From the NCBI RefSeq assembly GCF_004361855.1, contig NZ_SNWQ01000009.1, forward strand, positions 186,001-250,000: a stretch of 64,000 nt of DNA, given 5' to 3'. This DNA is from Kribbella caucasensis. Lineage in GTDB: Bacteria > Actinomycetota > Actinomycetes > Propionibacteriales > Kribbellaceae. The notes under the pieces are model-generated. The model worked only from the letters and a program-made list of their open reading frames with translations, had not been told where the DNA came from and ran no database searches. This document shows positions 39,308 through 47,727 of this stretch, piece after piece. Within the stretch, counting starts at the first letter, position 1, and the number at the start of each line of letters is the position of its first letter. A program made the translations under genes and the position numbers.

Positions 39308-41133
39308 GCGTGCACCTCCTCCTCTTCAGCGGCGAGCAACAGCCGGTACGCCGGGACGGTGGCCAGTAGTTCGGCATGCGTACCGACGTGGGTGATCGTG
39401 CCGTTCTGGAGCAGCGCCACCTGGTCGGCCAGCATCACCGTCGACGCACGGTGGGCAACGACGATGCCGGTGGTCTCGGCGAGCACGTTGCGCAGCGCCT
39501 CCTCCACCAGGGCCTCGGTGTGGACGTCGAGGGCGGACAGGGTGTCGTCGAGCACCAGCACGGCAGGTCTCGCGAGCACGGCCCGCGCAAGGGCGAGTCG
39601 TTGCCGTTGGCCACCGGACAGCGACATCCCCTGCTCACCGACCCGGGTGTCGAGACCCCAGGGCAGCTCGTTCGCGAAGGTCGCCTGGGCGATCTGCAGT
39701 GCCTGCTGGATATCGGCCTCGGTCGCGTCCGGCCGGCCGAGGGTGATGTTCTCCCGCACACTCATCGAGAACAACGTCGGGTCGTCGAAGGCCGATGCCA
39801 CCGCGTTGCGCAGGGACTTCATGGTCAGATCCCGGACGTCGTGCCCGTCGATCGTGATCCGCCCACCTGTCACGTCGTACAGCCGGGGGAGCAGGGCGGT
39901 GAGGGTGGTCTTGCCGGATCCGGTCGGGCCGACCAGCGCCAGCGTCGTACCGGGTGGGAGGTCGAGGTTGATGTCGTGCAGTACGTCGGGCGAGTCCGGC
40001 GTGAACCGGAAGCTGACGTTCTCGAGCCGCAGGTGGCCACGCGGCTTGGTGAGCTCGTCCGTACCGTCTTTGAGGCTGGACTGGGTGTCCAGGATCTCGC
40101 TGATCCGGTCCGCCGACGTCATCGCCTCCTGGGCCATCGCCAGGATCGTGCCGAGCGCCGCGACCGGCCAGATCAGCGACAGCATCAGCGTGATGAAGGC
40201 GACCAGCGTGCCCAGGGTGATGGTGTTCCGGCCCACCGCGAGCGCGCCGAGCAGCAGCACGATCACCAGGGTGAGGTTCGGGATCACCCCCAGGAAGGTC
40301 CAGAATCGTGATGCCAGCCGGACCTTCTCGATCGAGGTGCCGTAGAGCTTCACGGCGCTGTCGTCGAACTGGGCCTTGACGTGCTCACGCCGGCCGAACG
40401 CCTTGATCACCCGGAACCCGAGCGCGGACTCCTCGATCGCGGTGGCCAGGTCGCCCTGCTGGTCCTGCACCCGGCGCGAGATCGCCAGGTACTTCTTCTC
40501 GAACCGCAGCGACAGCAGGATGATCGGTACGGCCGCCACCAGTACGACGACGCCGAGTGGCCAGTACAGCCTCAGCAGCAGAATGGTGACGACGACGAGT
40601 TGGAGGATGTTGATCACCAGGAACAGCAGGCCGAAGCCCATGAACCGGCGGATGGTGGACAGGTCGACGGTGACCCGGGACAGCAGCTGACCGCTCTGCC
40701 AGCGGGTGTGGAACTCCATCGGCAGCGACTGCAGCCGTACGTACAGGTCGTGGCGGAGGGTGGCTTCGAGGTCGCTGACGGCTCTGGACTGGGCCCAGCG
40801 GCGGACCCAGACCAGGATCACTTCGCTGATGCTGAGTCCGAGGGCCAGCAGGGCGAGGGGGAGAAGGAGGTCGATCTCCCGGCGGGTGACCGGCCCGTCG
40901 ATGATGGCCCGGGTGACCAGGGGGACGGTGAGGCTGACGCCGACACCGAGGATGGCACTGGTGAACATCGTCACCAGGCGCCAGCGGTGCGGTCTGAGAT
41001 AGGGGCGGAGTCGCCAGAGGTTGTTGCTGCGGAAGTGTTGTCGGCTGGAGGGGGTTCGGGTGGAAGGAGCTGCGATCGACGGCGCTTGGGCACGGTGCTC
41101 TGAAGGCATCTGGACGGGCGCACTTCCCATCAT
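39304..41133 (-). CDS. ABC exporter half-transporter, degenerate ATP site
   Basis: 609 residues from ATG 41133 (an ATG at 41109 is also possible; the longer frame to 41247 looks spurious). Six membrane helices then Walker A GPTGSGKTT, signature LSGGQRQRLALARAV, and Walker B VLVLDDTLSALD, where Asp replaces the catalytic Glu. This marks the non-hydrolysing site of asymmetric heterodimeric exporters (BmrC/TM287-like) and explains the pairing with the following gene. It is first in the two-gene operon. Confidence 0.88.
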   Translation of the reverse strand: MMGSAPVQMPSEHRAQAPSIAAPSTRTPSSRQHFRSNNLWRLRPYLRPHRWRLVTMFTSAILGVGVSLTVPLVTRAIIDGPVTRREIDLLLPLALLALGLSISEVILVWVRRWAQSRAVSDLEATLRHDLYVRLQSLPMEFHTRWQSGQLLSRVTVDLSTIRRFMGFGLLFLVINILQLVVVTILLLRLYWPLGVVVLVAAVPIILLSLRFEKKYLAISRRVQDQQGDLATAIEESALGFRVIKAFGRREHVKAQFDDSAVKLYGTSIEKVRLASRFWTFLGVIPNLTLVIVLLLGALAVGRNTITLGTLVAFITLMLSLIWPVAALGTILAMAQEAMTSADRISEILDTQSSLKDGTDELTKPRGHLRLENVSFRFTPDSPDVLHDINLDLPPGTTLALVGPTGSGKTTLTALLPRLYDVTGGRITIDGHDVRDLTMKSLRNAVASAFDDPTLFSMSVRENITLGRPDATEADIQQALQIAQATFANELPWGLDTRVGEQGMSLSGGQRQRLALARAVLARPAVLVLDDTLSALDVHTEALVEEALRNVLAETTGIVVAHRASTVMLADQVALLQNGTITHVGTHAELLATVPAYRLLLAAEEEEVHA

Positions 41134-41405
41134 GCTCGGCAGTGAGGGGCTTGCAACCGGAAAACGGCGCACTTTCCAGTATCGCCGTCTCGTCAGTTCC
41201 TGTCCTCTTTTTTCCCTCCCGCGGTGAACAATTGCCGCTTTGTGCAATAAGCGATTCCCGGTCCCGCGCGGTGACCCACCTCACAGCCATCACGATTCGC
41301 AATAGGTGAACCTGCCGCAGCGACCGTCGTACTCCCGCGCCCGCGACGTCCCGGCCGCCCGGGTCGTGTACTGCGACGCCGCGGCGTACGACGCCGGCCG
41401 GGCTC

Positions 41406-41954
41406 TCATTCTTCGAGCGCGTGCGCGATCTCTCCGCCGGCCACCCAGGCAAGATCACCGATGATGCGCTCGACCGTCTCGTCCAGGCTGCTGGACTTGT
41501 CGATCACCTGCTCACCCGGTACGCCGAGCAGGTCGCAGTCCTGATAGCACTCCCGCATCTGCTGCGGCGTGACCACCTTCGCCAGCGGCCGGCCGGCATG
41601 CCGTCGAACCGTCTCCTCGAACGGCAACTGGAAGTAGTACACGCCCGTAAGGCCCGCGTGGTCAGCAATCAACTGCCGCACCATCGCCCCATACGTCGGG
41701 CTGTAGAGGATGCCTTCCAGAATCACGTGATACCCGTGATCGAGCGCATACCGCGCCGTCTGATCGATCAACCCGACGTTCGGCGCACCCGCCCGATCGT
41801 GCTCCCGCAACAGGATCCGGCGCAGATAATCCTGCTCAACCCAAGCAACCCCACGCCCAACCCGCCGCCGAACCTCCTGCGCCGTAGTGCTCTTCCCAGA
41901 CCCCGAGTTCCCCCGCAAAACAACAAGCCGCGACCCCACATCCCCAACTCTCAC
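41406..41954 (-). CDS. P-loop kinase-like protein
   Basis: 182 residues. LVVLRGNSGSGKSTTAQEV contains the Walker A motif; WVEQDYLRR supplies the DxD-like acidic site and DHGYHVILEGILY the conserved second strand of AAA_33/zeta-toxin-like small-molecule kinases. YFQLPFEETVRRHAGRP is the LID-like region. Substrate unknown; antibiotic, nucleoside or sugar kinases share this architecture. It stands alone. Confidence 0.75.
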   Translation of the reverse strand: MRVGDVGSRLVVLRGNSGSGKSTTAQEVRRRVGRGVAWVEQDYLRRILLREHDRAGAPNVGLIDQTARYALDHGYHVILEGILYSPTYGAMVRQLIADHAGLTGVYYFQLPFEETVRRHAGRPLAKVVTPQQMRECYQDCDLLGVPGEQVIDKSSSLDETVERIIGDLAWVAGGEIAHALEE

Positions 41955-42214
41955 CAGCCCAGGACCCTAAACCACCTCGAGCCCGCCGCCGGTGGACCAT
42001 ACTGTCGCCGTGGATGAGATCTCCCTGTCGGTCCCGCGCTACCGCCAAGACATAGGGGTTGTCTCTACAGCTCGCTCAGCCTGCAATCGGCTCCCCTCCT
42101 GATCGCCCGCCAGGACAGCATCGACACCACACCTACCTCGTCCCCCTAGCAGGTGCCGGCGATCTGGTACCACGACCTTCGGGGCCGTCGGCTGCTGTGC
42201 GGGAGGATGGCCGC

Positions 42215-42922
42215 ATGCGTAGGACTCTGAGCGCGGTGCTGGCCATGCGGGGGAGCAATCTGTTTGCGCTGCTGGGTTTGCCGCGGTTGCCCGAGGTGCC
42301 GCAGCTGGACGCGGCGACTCAGCGTGCGTACGAGGAGTTCACCAGAAGGTACCTCGACTCGCCCGGCACATTAGACAGACTGCGGCCGCCGGGAAAGGTG
42401 ATGACCTACCTACGGTGGCTCGCGGTGCACCACCAGGTGCTGTTCCATGGGAGCCAGCGCGACGGGATCAGCGAGCTCAGACCTGACCGGGAGTCCGACG
42501 ACAGCACGCCGTTCGGGAGCCAGCGCGCGGTGTTCGCCACGGACGATGCGGTGTGGGCGATGTGGTTCGCCCTGCTGGCCCGCGGGCGAGGCTTCCGCTC
42601 CACGCGCAATGGCGTCTGGTCGGTAAGAGGCGACCGCCAGACGCGGCAGTACTTCTTCTCGGTCAACAGCGACCAGCTGGACGCCGAGCTCCTCACCGAC
42701 GGCTGGCTGTACGTACTCCCGCGAGCCGGCTTCACGGCTGAGCCCGCCATCGCCGGACTGCTGCAGTCTGGCCAATGGGTCAACCCCGACCCGGTCAGGC
42801 CAATCGCCCGGTTCCCCGTCATACCGACGGACTTCCCGTTCACCAGCGTCATCGGACGCCACAGCGACACCGAATCCTTGGTTCGAACCCTCTGGAACGC
42901 CCGAACCGCGAACCGCCACTGA
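42215..42922 (+). CDS. hypothetical protein, possible ADP-ribosyltransferase-like fold
   Basis: 235 residues from ATG 42215, GGGAGG 9-14 bases upstream; the frame runs on upstream without a site. VLFHGSQRDGISELRP, TPFGSQRAVFATDDAVWAMWFALL and the two-strand FTSVIG end recall the layout of short ADP-ribosyltransferase-like proteins (HG near the first strand, ATD and AMWFAL blocks). The motif fit is loose and no catalytic Glu is assigned with confidence. No toxin or immunity gene is recognised beside it. Confidence 0.5.
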   Translation: MRRTLSAVLAMRGSNLFALLGLPRLPEVPQLDAATQRAYEEFTRRYLDSPGTLDRLRPPGKVMTYLRWLAVHHQVLFHGSQRDGISELRPDRESDDSTPFGSQRAVFATDDAVWAMWFALLARGRGFRSTRNGVWSVRGDRQTRQYFFSVNSDQLDAELLTDGWLYVLPRAGFTAEPAIAGLLQSGQWVNPDPVRPIARFPVIPTDFPFTSVIGRHSDTESLVRTLWNARTANRH

Positions 42923-42999
42923 CGCGGCGATCACCAGTAGCAGGGTCCGCGTGACGACGATTTGCTGTGCATCTCTAAGACGGACGGGGCGGTACGTCG

Positions 43000-43551
43000 T
43001 CAGCAGTCCGACGTTGGGGGTTCCCAGCCGGTCGACTGGGACCATTCGTCGGCGAGGTGGATGGTTTGCCAGATGAAGGGTGCCTTTGCTTCCACGTAGT
43101 CGTGGCGCTGTTCTGGGGACGAGAACTGCTTCGCCAATCGATGCTTCAGGTCTGCGTAGTTCTGAGCGTGGTCGGGGTGGGAGCGAAGGAACTCCCGGAA
43201 CAGGAGTGCGAACTGCTCGGAGAAGGAGCCTGCGCGCCTGACATGGATGTGGGTACGGCGCTCGCCGGGCTGCTCGCGGAAGTAGCGCTTGGTGCGTTCC
43301 GGGTTGTCCGGGCGGTAGCCGAACCCGGCCCGCTCGATCGGCAGCCGGAACGCGTCGAGTGGTTCGAACGACGCGACCGAGATCTGGATGTCGACGATCG
43401 GTTTCGCGTCGAGACCGGGTACCGCGGTTGACCCGATGTGGTCGATGCGGAGGGCCGTGTCCCCGAGTTCCCGACGTAGCCGTGTTCCGATCGCTGCGAA
43501 GATCACCGGCCACGCATCGTCGTACGGGACGACGACGATCCCCTCACTCAT
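43000..43551 (-). CDS. GrpB/UPF0157 family protein
   Basis: 183 residues. VVPYDDAWPVIFAAI, the nucleotidyltransferase-like core IDHIGSTAVPGLDAKPIVDIQISV and THIHVRRAGS identify the GrpB family, whose members resemble nucleotidyltransferases but have no firm function. The start at MSEGIVVV suits the family; earlier ATGs add unrelated sequence. Confidence 0.88.
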   Translation of the reverse strand: MSEGIVVVPYDDAWPVIFAAIGTRLRRELGDTALRIDHIGSTAVPGLDAKPIVDIQISVASFEPLDAFRLPIERAGFGYRPDNPERTKRYFREQPGERRTHIHVRRAGSFSEQFALLFREFLRSHPDHAQNYADLKHRLAKQFSSPEQRHDYVEAKAPFIWQTIHLADEWSQSTGWEPPTSDC

Positions 43552-43706
43552 GCCGACATCGTCGCACCCCGGCTGATCCGGTGTAATCGCTCGCTGATCG
43601 CATGACGCCGGCACCTGCATCCGCGGCGTGGTAAACAGGCGCATGTCGCCTGGGTCTTAGCGCGCCCAGGTCCGAGCGGATAGCGGCATGACAGGTGTTG
43701 GCGGAC

Positions 43707-44642
43707 TTATGTCGCCTGTCGGGCCGCCTTCTTGGCGGCCGCCTCCGCGCGTTGTTCGACGAACCGTGTGGCCTGTACGTCGAGGGCATCGACAGCCGCC
43801 GCGAGCTCCTCACGCGCTTGCTCGCCGTCGCCGTCCAGGCCCTCGAGCTCGAACACACGCCACTGACGCAGCAGCGGTGTCACGATGTCGTCGTGGTGGA
43901 TGCGAAGGTCGTAGATTCCGGCCTTGGCCATCTGCACCGCCTTGCGGGCGAACCCGGGGATGATGCTGCCGGGCATCTGGAAGCCGACGACCTCCTCGGT
44001 AATGGCGCGCATGGTCTGGCTAGGTGCGAGCTCGAGGGCCGCCGCGACGATGTTCCGGTAGAAGATCATGTGCAGGTTCTCGTCCATGGCGACGCGGGTG
44101 AGCAGCTTGTCGGCGATCGGCTCGTTGGTGAACCTTCCGGTATTTCGGTGTGAAACGCGCGTCGCGAGCTCCTGGAACGACACGTAGGCGCATACGTTGA
44201 GCAGCGGCTTGTCGCCGGAGTCGTAGCCGGACTCCATGGTCTCCATCCGGGCCCGCTCGAGCTCGTCGGGATCGACCCCCCGCGTGACCAGCAGATAGTC
44301 GCGTATGCAGAAGGCGTGCCTGCCCTCCTCGGCGGTCCATCGGTTCACCCACGTGCCCCACGCGCTGTCCCTGCCGAAGGCTCGCTCGACCTCACGGTGG
44401 TAGCTGGGCAGATTGTCCTCGGTCAGCAGGTTGACTTCCAATGCGGTGCGCGCGATTGGCGACAACGCCGACTGCTCGACCGACCATGCCTCCCCACCCA
44501 GGTCAGCAAAGTCTCGCCCCAGACTCCAGGGCACGTACTCGTGGGGCATCCATTCCTTGGCGGTGGCCAGGTGCCGGTCGAGGTTCGCTGCGACCGTTGG
44601 CTCGAGTTCGGCAAGGAGCTGGGCGCTGTCCAAAGCCGTCAT
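43707..44642 (-). CDS. acyl-ACP desaturase
   Basis: 311 residues, ferritin-like di-iron enzyme that puts a double bond into acyl chains bound to ACP. Iron ligands are seen in TEDNLPSYHRE, TAEEGRHAFCIRD and AMDENLHMIFYRN, with another Glu in SFQELATRVSHRN. Size and motif spacing match actinobacterial DesA1/DesA2-type proteins. It would act in the cytoplasm and sets membrane fluidity. It is divergent from the MFS-cNMP gene. Confidence 0.93.
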   Translation of the reverse strand: MTALDSAQLLAELEPTVAANLDRHLATAKEWMPHEYVPWSLGRDFADLGGEAWSVEQSALSPIARTALEVNLLTEDNLPSYHREVERAFGRDSAWGTWVNRWTAEEGRHAFCIRDYLLVTRGVDPDELERARMETMESGYDSGDKPLLNVCAYVSFQELATRVSHRNTGRFTNEPIADKLLTRVAMDENLHMIFYRNIVAAALELAPSQTMRAITEEVVGFQMPGSIIPGFARKAVQMAKAGIYDLRIHHDDIVTPLLRQWRVFELEGLDGDGEQAREELAAAVDALDVQATRFVEQRAEAAAKKAARQAT

Positions 44643-44818
44643 GGGGTGTCCTCCCGGCCGCCGAGATGTCTCGTCATGGGGTGCCGCTGCTGAGGGTCCA
44701 TAGGCTCATGATCCCTCAACAAGCATTCTCCCATCGGCCGTTCCGCGTCTTCGCGGTCCGCGGCATGTGGGTGCGTTTGCGTCGAACGATGCCAGGCACG
44801 GAACGGTATCGTCGCCGG

Positions 44819-46504
44819 ATGGCGGGTAAGGGACTCCGGGGCAGGCTGGGCAATGCCGCGGGCGCGTTCACCAGCAACGCCCGAAACCCCAACCTACGCC
44901 GCGCCCAGCTCAGCTTCCTCGGGGCCTGGACGGCGGAGTGGGCGTTCACCGTGGGGCTCGGGATCGTGGCTTACCGGGACGGTGGTGCGACAGCCGTCGG
45001 GCTGGTGGGACTCCTTCGCATGGCCCCGTCCGCGATCCTGACCCCTCTGTTGTCGCCGCTGGCCGACAAGGGCCGCAGGGAGCGCGTACTGATCCTGGTC
45101 TCCGTGCTGCGTGGTGTTGTCACCGGTGCGGCTGCGGTCGTCGTGGGCGTGGGCGGACCGCCGCAGATCGTGTATGTGTTGGCGGTGTTGTCGACCATCG
45201 CTGCCACGCTCTACCGACCCGCGCACTCCGCATTACTCCCGTCGCTCTGCCACACCGGATACGAGCTCGCCAGCGCCAATGTGGTCCGTGGGCTGCTGGA
45301 CGCCGCCGCGACGTTGATGGGTCCGCTGCTGGCAGCGTTGCTGCTGCAGTTCACCGGCGTGACCGTCGTGTTCGCTGTGGCTGCGGGCGCCTCGTTGTGG
45401 GCTGCGGCCTTGCTGTTGCGGCTGAACTACGACGCACCTCCGCGGCCGTCTGCCCCGAGAGAGACCAATTGGATGAGGTCGGCCGTCGAAGGCATTCGAG
45501 TCGTCAGCGGGAGCCGCGACCTTGCACTCATCATGGGCCTGGCGGCTGCGCAGTCATTCACCCGAGGGGCGCTGACCGTACTCACCGTGGTGGTCGCCAT
45601 CGAACTGCTGGGGACCGGCGAACCGGGCGTGGGCGTCCTCACCGCTGCCATCGGGGCGGGTGCAGTCCTAGGTTCACTCGCCGCGTCGTTGCTGGTCGGC
45701 ACTCGGCGCCTCGGCGCGTGGTTCGCCGTTGGGGTGGCCCTCTGGGGTATGCCGGTCACGCTGATCGGCGTCTTCCCACAACAGGTCGCGGCGTGGGGCC
45801 TGCTGGCCTGTGTCGGCGTCTGGAACTCGCTGATCGATCTCGGAGGTTTCACGCTCCTGGCCAGACTGGCCGCGGACGAAGTGCTGGCGCGGGTCTTCGG
45901 AGTGTTGGAGAGCTTGGTCGCCCTGTCCATCGGGGTCGGAGCGCTCGTCGCCTCGCTGGTGGTCGCCGGGGCCGGCGTACGTCCTGCGCTCGTGACTGTC
46001 GGTCTGCTGTGTCCAGTCCTTGCCGTGGCCTCATGGCAGCGGCTGCGAGGAATGGACCGGTCCATCGGCGTGCGAGATGACGACATCGACATGTTGCACA
46101 GGGTGGCCATGTTGAACGTCCTGCCCCTGCCCGCCATCGAGCAGCTGGCTCGCGGCCTGGAACCGGTGGACGTGCCCGCTGGTCACGTCGTCTTTCATCA
46201 GGGCGACGTCGGGGACCACTACTTCGTGATCGAGTCGGGCGAGGCCGATGTGATCGGGGACGGACAGGTCGTGGCAACGCTCGGTCCGGGGCAGGGGTTC
46301 GGAGAGATCGCCCTGCTCCGGCGGATCCGCCGGACCGCCACCGTGCGAGCCACCAGCGAGCTCCGGCTGAAGGCGCTGCGCTCCGACCGCTTCCTCCCAG
46401 TCGTGCTCGGCTACACGCCGAGCGCCCGCGAGGCGGGGGTGGTGGTTGACTCGATGCTCGACCGCTTCACGCCCCGTGACGACCCTGAGCAACCGCCTCA
46501 ATAG
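44819..46504 (+). CDS. MFS transporter fused to a cyclic-nucleotide-binding domain
   Basis: 561 residues from ATG 44819; earlier ATGs at 44708 and 44789 are in frame, so the exact N-terminus is uncertain. Residues to about 410 carry roughly twelve membrane helices in an MFS_3 layout (LRRAQLSFLGAWTAEWAF, LLRMAPSAILTPLLSPLADK, RGALTVLTVVVAIELLG). Residues about 430-545 are a cNMP-binding beta-roll: VDVPAGHVVFHQGDVGDHYF, GQGFGEIALLRRIRRTATV. The FGEIALL...RTATV segment is the phosphate-binding cassette. A transporter gated by cAMP or cGMP is suggested. Substrate unknown. Confidence 0.82.
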   Translation: MAGKGLRGRLGNAAGAFTSNARNPNLRRAQLSFLGAWTAEWAFTVGLGIVAYRDGGATAVGLVGLLRMAPSAILTPLLSPLADKGRRERVLILVSVLRGVVTGAAAVVVGVGGPPQIVYVLAVLSTIAATLYRPAHSALLPSLCHTGYELASANVVRGLLDAAATLMGPLLAALLLQFTGVTVVFAVAAGASLWAAALLLRLNYDAPPRPSAPRETNWMRSAVEGIRVVSGSRDLALIMGLAAAQSFTRGALTVLTVVVAIELLGTGEPGVGVLTAAIGAGAVLGSLAASLLVGTRRLGAWFAVGVALWGMPVTLIGVFPQQVAAWGLLACVGVWNSLIDLGGFTLLARLAADEVLARVFGVLESLVALSIGVGALVASLVVAGAGVRPALVTVGLLCPVLAVASWQRLRGMDRSIGVRDDDIDMLHRVAMLNVLPLPAIEQLARGLEPVDVPAGHVVFHQGDVGDHYFVIESGEADVIGDGQVVATLGPGQGFGEIALLRRIRRTATVRATSELRLKALRSDRFLPVVLGYTPSAREAGVVVDSMLDRFTPRDDPEQPPQ

Positions 46505-46596
46505 CCGGAGATCGGATTCCCGCGGGCCGGTCCACGAGCGGTTCCCGATGCGTTCGACTCCATGTCGACAGTCCGGGGGTGTTGGTACGGTCTCGT

Positions 46597-47313
46597 ATGA
46601 CGTCTGGGCGTTCGCTTCTCCTCATCGCTGACATCGGCGGCTACACCGACTACATGCGATCCCATCGAATGAGCCTTGCGCATGCCGAGGTCAACACCGC
46701 GCGGCTTCTGGAGAAGGTGATCGATGCCGTGCCCGACTTCGACCTGATCGAAATCGAAGGCGACGCGGCCTTTCTCGCTCGTCAGGCCGACACGTTGGAC
46801 AGTGACGCAACGGTCGCCCTGACTCTCCAGGCCGCCATGGCCATGCACCGGGCGTTCCACCTCGAGCGGCACTATGTCGCGACCAACCTGTGCCCGTGCG
46901 CCAGTTGCACTCAGGCGAACAACCTGAAGCTCAAGTTCGTCGCGCACGTCGGCGAGGTCGCCACCCAGACCATCAGGCAGCGGCGCAAGCTCGTCGGGAT
47001 CGACGTCATCCTCGTCCATCGGCTGCTGAAGAACCCTGTCAAGGTTCCCGAGTACCTGCTCCTCTCCGAGGAGCTCTACCAGACCGCAAACACCCCGATG
47101 CCTGGTCCCGCGCACGAGGTGTCTCAGGACCTCGAAGGGATCGGCCCGGTTCGGGCGTACTTCGTGAACTTGGCGGACGTCCCGGGTGCACTCCCTCCCC
47201 TGCCGGAACCATCCTTGCTCGCACGCGTCGGGAGAACCTTGGCCGTCGCCGGCTCCGGCCTGCCGCACATGCTGGGCTTACGCCGCGGACGTCGTACCGC
47301 CTCCGCCTTCTGA
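46597..47313 (+). CDS. DUF2652 family protein (nucleotide-cyclase-like fold)
   Basis: 238 residues. SLLLIADIGGYTDYMRSHR and DLIEIEGDAAFLA recall the class III cyclase start and its metal-binding Asp/Gly-Asp, the basis for placing DUF2652 among cyclase-like folds; AHVGEVATQTI and VHRLLKNPV are other conserved blocks. A CPCASC motif could bind metal. It follows the MFS-cNMP gene by 92 bp on the same strand, a tempting link if it makes or senses a cyclic nucleotide, but activity is unproven. A terminator follows. Confidence 0.8.
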   Translation: MTSGRSLLLIADIGGYTDYMRSHRMSLAHAEVNTARLLEKVIDAVPDFDLIEIEGDAAFLARQADTLDSDATVALTLQAAMAMHRAFHLERHYVATNLCPCASCTQANNLKLKFVAHVGEVATQTIRQRRKLVGIDVILVHRLLKNPVKVPEYLLLSEELYQTANTPMPGPAHEVSQDLEGIGPVRAYFVNLADVPGALPPLPEPSLLARVGRTLAVAGSGLPHMLGLRRGRRTASAF

Positions 47314-47323
47314 CGTCTGCCGT

Positions 47324-47359
47324 GCCCCCGGCCACCGAATTCCTGTGGCTGGGGGCCTT
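47324..47359. terminator. bidirectional hairpin terminator
   Basis: GCCCCCGGCCAC (47324-47335) pairs with GTGGCTGGGGGC (47344-47355) with one mismatched pair, followed by CTTT. It separates the DUF2652 gene from the convergent tRNA-Gly. Confidence 0.7.
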
Positions 47360-47369
47360 TCGTGTTCCG

Positions 47370-47440
47370 AGCGGGTGACGAGAATCGAACTCGCGTAGCC
47401 AGTTTGGAAGACTGGGGCTCTACCATTGAGCTACACCCGC
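47370..47440 (-). tRNA. tRNA-Gly (anticodon TCC)
   Basis: The minus strand folds as a complete 71-nt cloverleaf: acceptor GCGGGTG / CACCCGC, D-arm GCTC AATGGTA GAGC, anticodon stem with loop CTTCCAA (TCC), T-arm CGAGTTCGATTCTCG. The 3' CCA is not encoded. It reads GGA glycine codons. Confidence 0.96.
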
Positions 47441-47563
47441 GGGCGCTCCCGAGGGAGTGCTCGGACATGATTCCACATCGGGGTGGTCCGGCTCAAAATC
47501 GGGGTCCGGGTGGGTGGGGTGCGCGAGCACTGGTCCGCGTCCACTAGACTCGTGCGGTCACTG

Positions 47564-47636
47564 CGGGGCGTAGCGTAGTGGCTAGCGCGCCTGCTTTGGG
47601 AGCAGGAGACCGCAGGTTCGAGTCCTGTCGCCCCGA
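47564..47636 (+). tRNA. tRNA-Pro (anticodon TGG)
   Basis: A 73-nt cloverleaf: acceptor CGGGGCG / CGCCCCG with discriminator A, anticodon stem CCTGC / GCAGG and loop TTTGGGA (TGG), T-arm with GGTTCGAGTCC. CCA is not encoded. A TAGACT hexamer at 47545-47550 is a likely -10 box. It lies upstream of the trigger factor gene. Confidence 0.96.
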
Positions 47637-47727
47637 CAAACCCTGCAGTAACCCCCTGCAGTACCCCGGCAGCGGGGCCTGCGCGGCCCGTGCTGTGCAA
47701 CGTCATCAACCAAGGAGAACCGCCACC

